Assembly: GCF_025962655.1 (NCBI RefSeq)
Contig: NZ_JAGFPE010000001.1
Location: 1,612,001 to 1,676,000 of the forward strand
Origin: Candidatus Symbiopectobacterium sp. NZEC151
Lineage (GTDB): Bacteria > Pseudomonadota > Gammaproteobacteria > Enterobacterales > Enterobacteriaceae
Direction of reading: 5' to 3'
Length of the DNA: 64,000 nt
Shown: positions 62,853 to 64,000 of the stretch, one piece after another
How positions within the stretch are numbered: position 1 is the first letter of the stretch
Layout: each line of letters begins with the position of its first letter
Program-made: the position numbers and the translations under genes
The notes under the pieces: generated by a model
Databases searched by the model: none
Seen by the model: the letters and a program-made list of their open reading frames with translations, nothing else
Told to the model about the DNA's origin: nothing

Positions 62853-63212
62853 GGTTTTTTCTCCGTCGGTTGTGTGGTTTTCGTCTTCGTATCGCCTGAC
62901 GGTTCGCTTTCCCGGCATCGTTCTGGCACGCAAGGGCGCAGCATGCGTGCACTTCACCCTTGCGTGACGGGTTGTGCTGGGAAACGATTAACCGGAAGCA
63001 GAGACGAACGAAAAACACACGGGAGAAAAAACCAGCCCTGCATATCCGGAGCTAGCGCCCCTTGGTCTGCAGCGGTGAAAAGCAGGATTTCAGAGAGCAC
63101 GACGGACATCAATAGAGCCCCCCTCCAATTCTTAAAGAGAAAGTCGTCATGCATCAGGACACGCGCGTGCCGGTTTTCTTCCACCCTTCATCTTTCAGAA
63201 GGAGTTCGACTC
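62853..63212. promoter_or_regulatory. Divergent control region of ardC and alpA
   Basis: About 360 bp without a gene between two divergent genes. A perfect inverted repeat with arms CACGCAAGGG (62927-62936) and CCCTTGCGTG (62957-62966) lies on the ardC side and could be an operator or an mRNA hairpin in the ardC leader. Confidence 0.55.
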
Positions 63213-63431
63213 ATGACCCATACCCACCCACAGCATTCTGCAAATAACCCACTCGTTGATATGGCCTATATCACCGCGTATACCGGCATGACCGACAAGT
63301 GGTTCTATAAACTGATTAAGGACGGCGAGTTTCCGAAACCGATCAAGCTGGGCCGCCGATCGCGATGGCTAAGAAGTGAAGTGGAAGAGTGGATGCAGCG
63401 ACGTATCGATCGCTCGCGTCCGTCGTCATAA
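63213..63431 (+). CDS. AlpA-family transcriptional regulator
   Basis: The 72-residue protein shows the AlpA/excisionase winged helix: LVDMAYITAYTGMTDKWFYKLIKDGEFPKPIKLGRRSRWLRSEVEEWMQRRI. AlpA-type proteins activate integrase or excision genes of integrated elements. ATG 63213 has AAGGAG upstream; the long upstream frame is not coding. Its presence supports an integrase gene nearby, perhaps beyond the right edge. Confidence 0.92.
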   Translation: MTHTHPQHSANNPLVDMAYITAYTGMTDKWFYKLIKDGEFPKPIKLGRRSRWLRSEVEEWMQRRIDRSRPSS

Positions 63432-63552
63432 AGCAGTAGGATTAACGTCGAATTGCACCATTAGCCAATCAACGCATCAGAAGGGGGAACCCGACCTCAA
63501 AAAATCGGATCCCCTCCACTCCTAATTTACATCTACTGGCACCAAAGAATAG

Positions 63553-63816
63553 TTACTCAAGCTTTCGCCTGATCTGCTTTTGACGATCAATAGGGTTGCC
63601 CGCTGAATCAAAGTAGCGGCTTGGCCAGATCTCCGAAGGATGAATCCCTAATGCTCCTGCGAGCAGGAATTCACCTTTCGGCCACGGTCGGATAAGGACA
63701 TTAGCCAGTGTTGATGAACTAAGCCCAGCCTGTCTGGATAGCGCTGCCAGCGTAATCCGTTTCTTGTGCAACATAGCAATAATATCTGCTGGATGTTTAT
63801 CACTCTTCCTAGCCAT
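63553..63816 (-). CDS. Ner/Nlp-like DNA-binding regulator, intact copy
   Basis: The 87-residue protein has the Ner helix-turn-helix HPADIIAMLHKKRITLAALSRQAGLSSSTLANVLIRPWPKGE followed by IHPSEIWPSRYFD and a basic end. Ner of phage Mu represses early transcription; chromosomal relatives (Nlp/SfsB) act as regulators. It is the only intact member of three copies in the window (others at 36568 and 57303). A perfect palindrome lies 46 bp before the start and may be its own operator. Confidence 0.9.
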   Translation of the reverse strand: MARKSDKHPADIIAMLHKKRITLAALSRQAGLSSSTLANVLIRPWPKGEFLLAGALGIHPSEIWPSRYFDSAGNPIDRQKQIRRKLE

Positions 63817-63861
63817 GTTTCCTCCCTGTTTGAAGTGACAGAAGACGTTTCCAACACCAAT

Positions 63862-63878
63862 ACTAAGTAATACTTAGT
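63862..63878. promoter_or_regulatory. Palindrome upstream of the Ner-like gene, candidate operator
   Basis: ACTAAGTA (63862-63869) and TACTTAGT (63871-63878) are exact inverted repeats around one A. The position, 46-62 bp before the start codon, suits autorepression. Confidence 0.55.
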
Positions 63879-63936
63879 CACGCCCAACATACAGCTCTGA
63901 AAATCACTGTTGGCTATACAAGATGTCGATAGTTGC

Positions 63937-63948
63937 GCTCTTTAACAG
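63937..63948 (+). promoter_or_regulatory. Second boxA-like site, near the right edge
   Basis: GCTCTTTAACAG repeats the boxA-like core seen at 44287 on the same strand. It faces out of the window and suggests that another long plus-strand operon of the element begins just beyond 64 kb. Confidence 0.4.
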
Positions 63949-64000
63949 AAACCGCACCGCGCGTTAAGTCCGCTTTATCCCTGTATTCGAGCATAAAAGC

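Noticed and set aside
1-64000. CRISPR array
   Set aside because: No set of regularly spaced 20-40 bp repeats was seen; the only tandem repeats are the 12-bp units inside the Rpn gene and short regulatory repeats.

Overview
The window looks like the chromosome of a motile, flagellated member of the Enterobacterales. A plant-associated Pectobacteriaceae-like genome is my best guess. That is inferred from the cheA-motB-motA-flhC-flhD order, the auxiliary T6SS, the HecA/CdiA-type two-partner secretion system and the VirB-type conjugation module. No rRNA or complete tRNA was seen, so the genus cannot be fixed.

Bases 1-25,300 read as ordinary chromosome. On the minus strand lie cheA (partial), motB, motA, flhC and flhD, with a long flhDC control region that carries a perfect CRP palindrome. 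Next come a YqhD-like alcohol dehydrogenase preceded by a coupled 27-codon leader ORF, an EamA exporter, a chemoreceptor behind a FliA-like promoter, a divergent HxlR regulator/flavodoxin pair, a secreted nuclease lipoprotein, a four-gene chaperone-usher fimbrial operon with a TdcA-like LysR regulator upstream, and an auxiliary T6SS operon (Hcp, VgrG, DUF4123 adaptor, Tle1-like lipase, DUF2931 lipoprotein, PAAR).

At about 25.25-25.40 kb there is a sequence resembling the last 22 bases of a tRNA, followed on the minus strand by a good terminator and preceded by direct repeats. I read this as the distal attachment end of an integrated element that fills the rest of the window and runs past 64 kb. 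Its cargo includes a short CdiB/CdiA/CdiI system with a ParB/sulfiredoxin-like toxin tip and a decayed orphan toxin tip. It also holds two Rpn nuclease loci, each accompanied by an orphan copy of the Rpn C-terminal tail, and a small cluster with a haem-oxygenase-like enzyme, a TauE exporter and a LysR regulator. Immunity-like genes are present as well.

The transfer part (44.4-60.8 kb) holds a VirB2 to VirB11 type IV secretion operon with an EexN-like exclusion lipoprotein. After a cargo insertion there is a hairpin-rich region likely to contain oriT, and then a MobB-like coupling protein and a MobC (MOBC-type) relaxase. ArdC antirestriction, AlpA and Ner-like regulators follow. No integrase or VirB1 gene is seen here; they may lie beyond the right edge. 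Two broken Ner-like copies, several coding remnants and a truncated gene after the T4SS operon show that the element is a mosaic.

The most interesting items are the orphan and intragenic Rpn tails with conserved ribosome binding sites (candidate antitoxins), the diiron-oxygenase/TauE locus, the putative attachment end, and the hairpin array in front of mobB. All similarity statements come from reading motifs by eye; no database search was possible.
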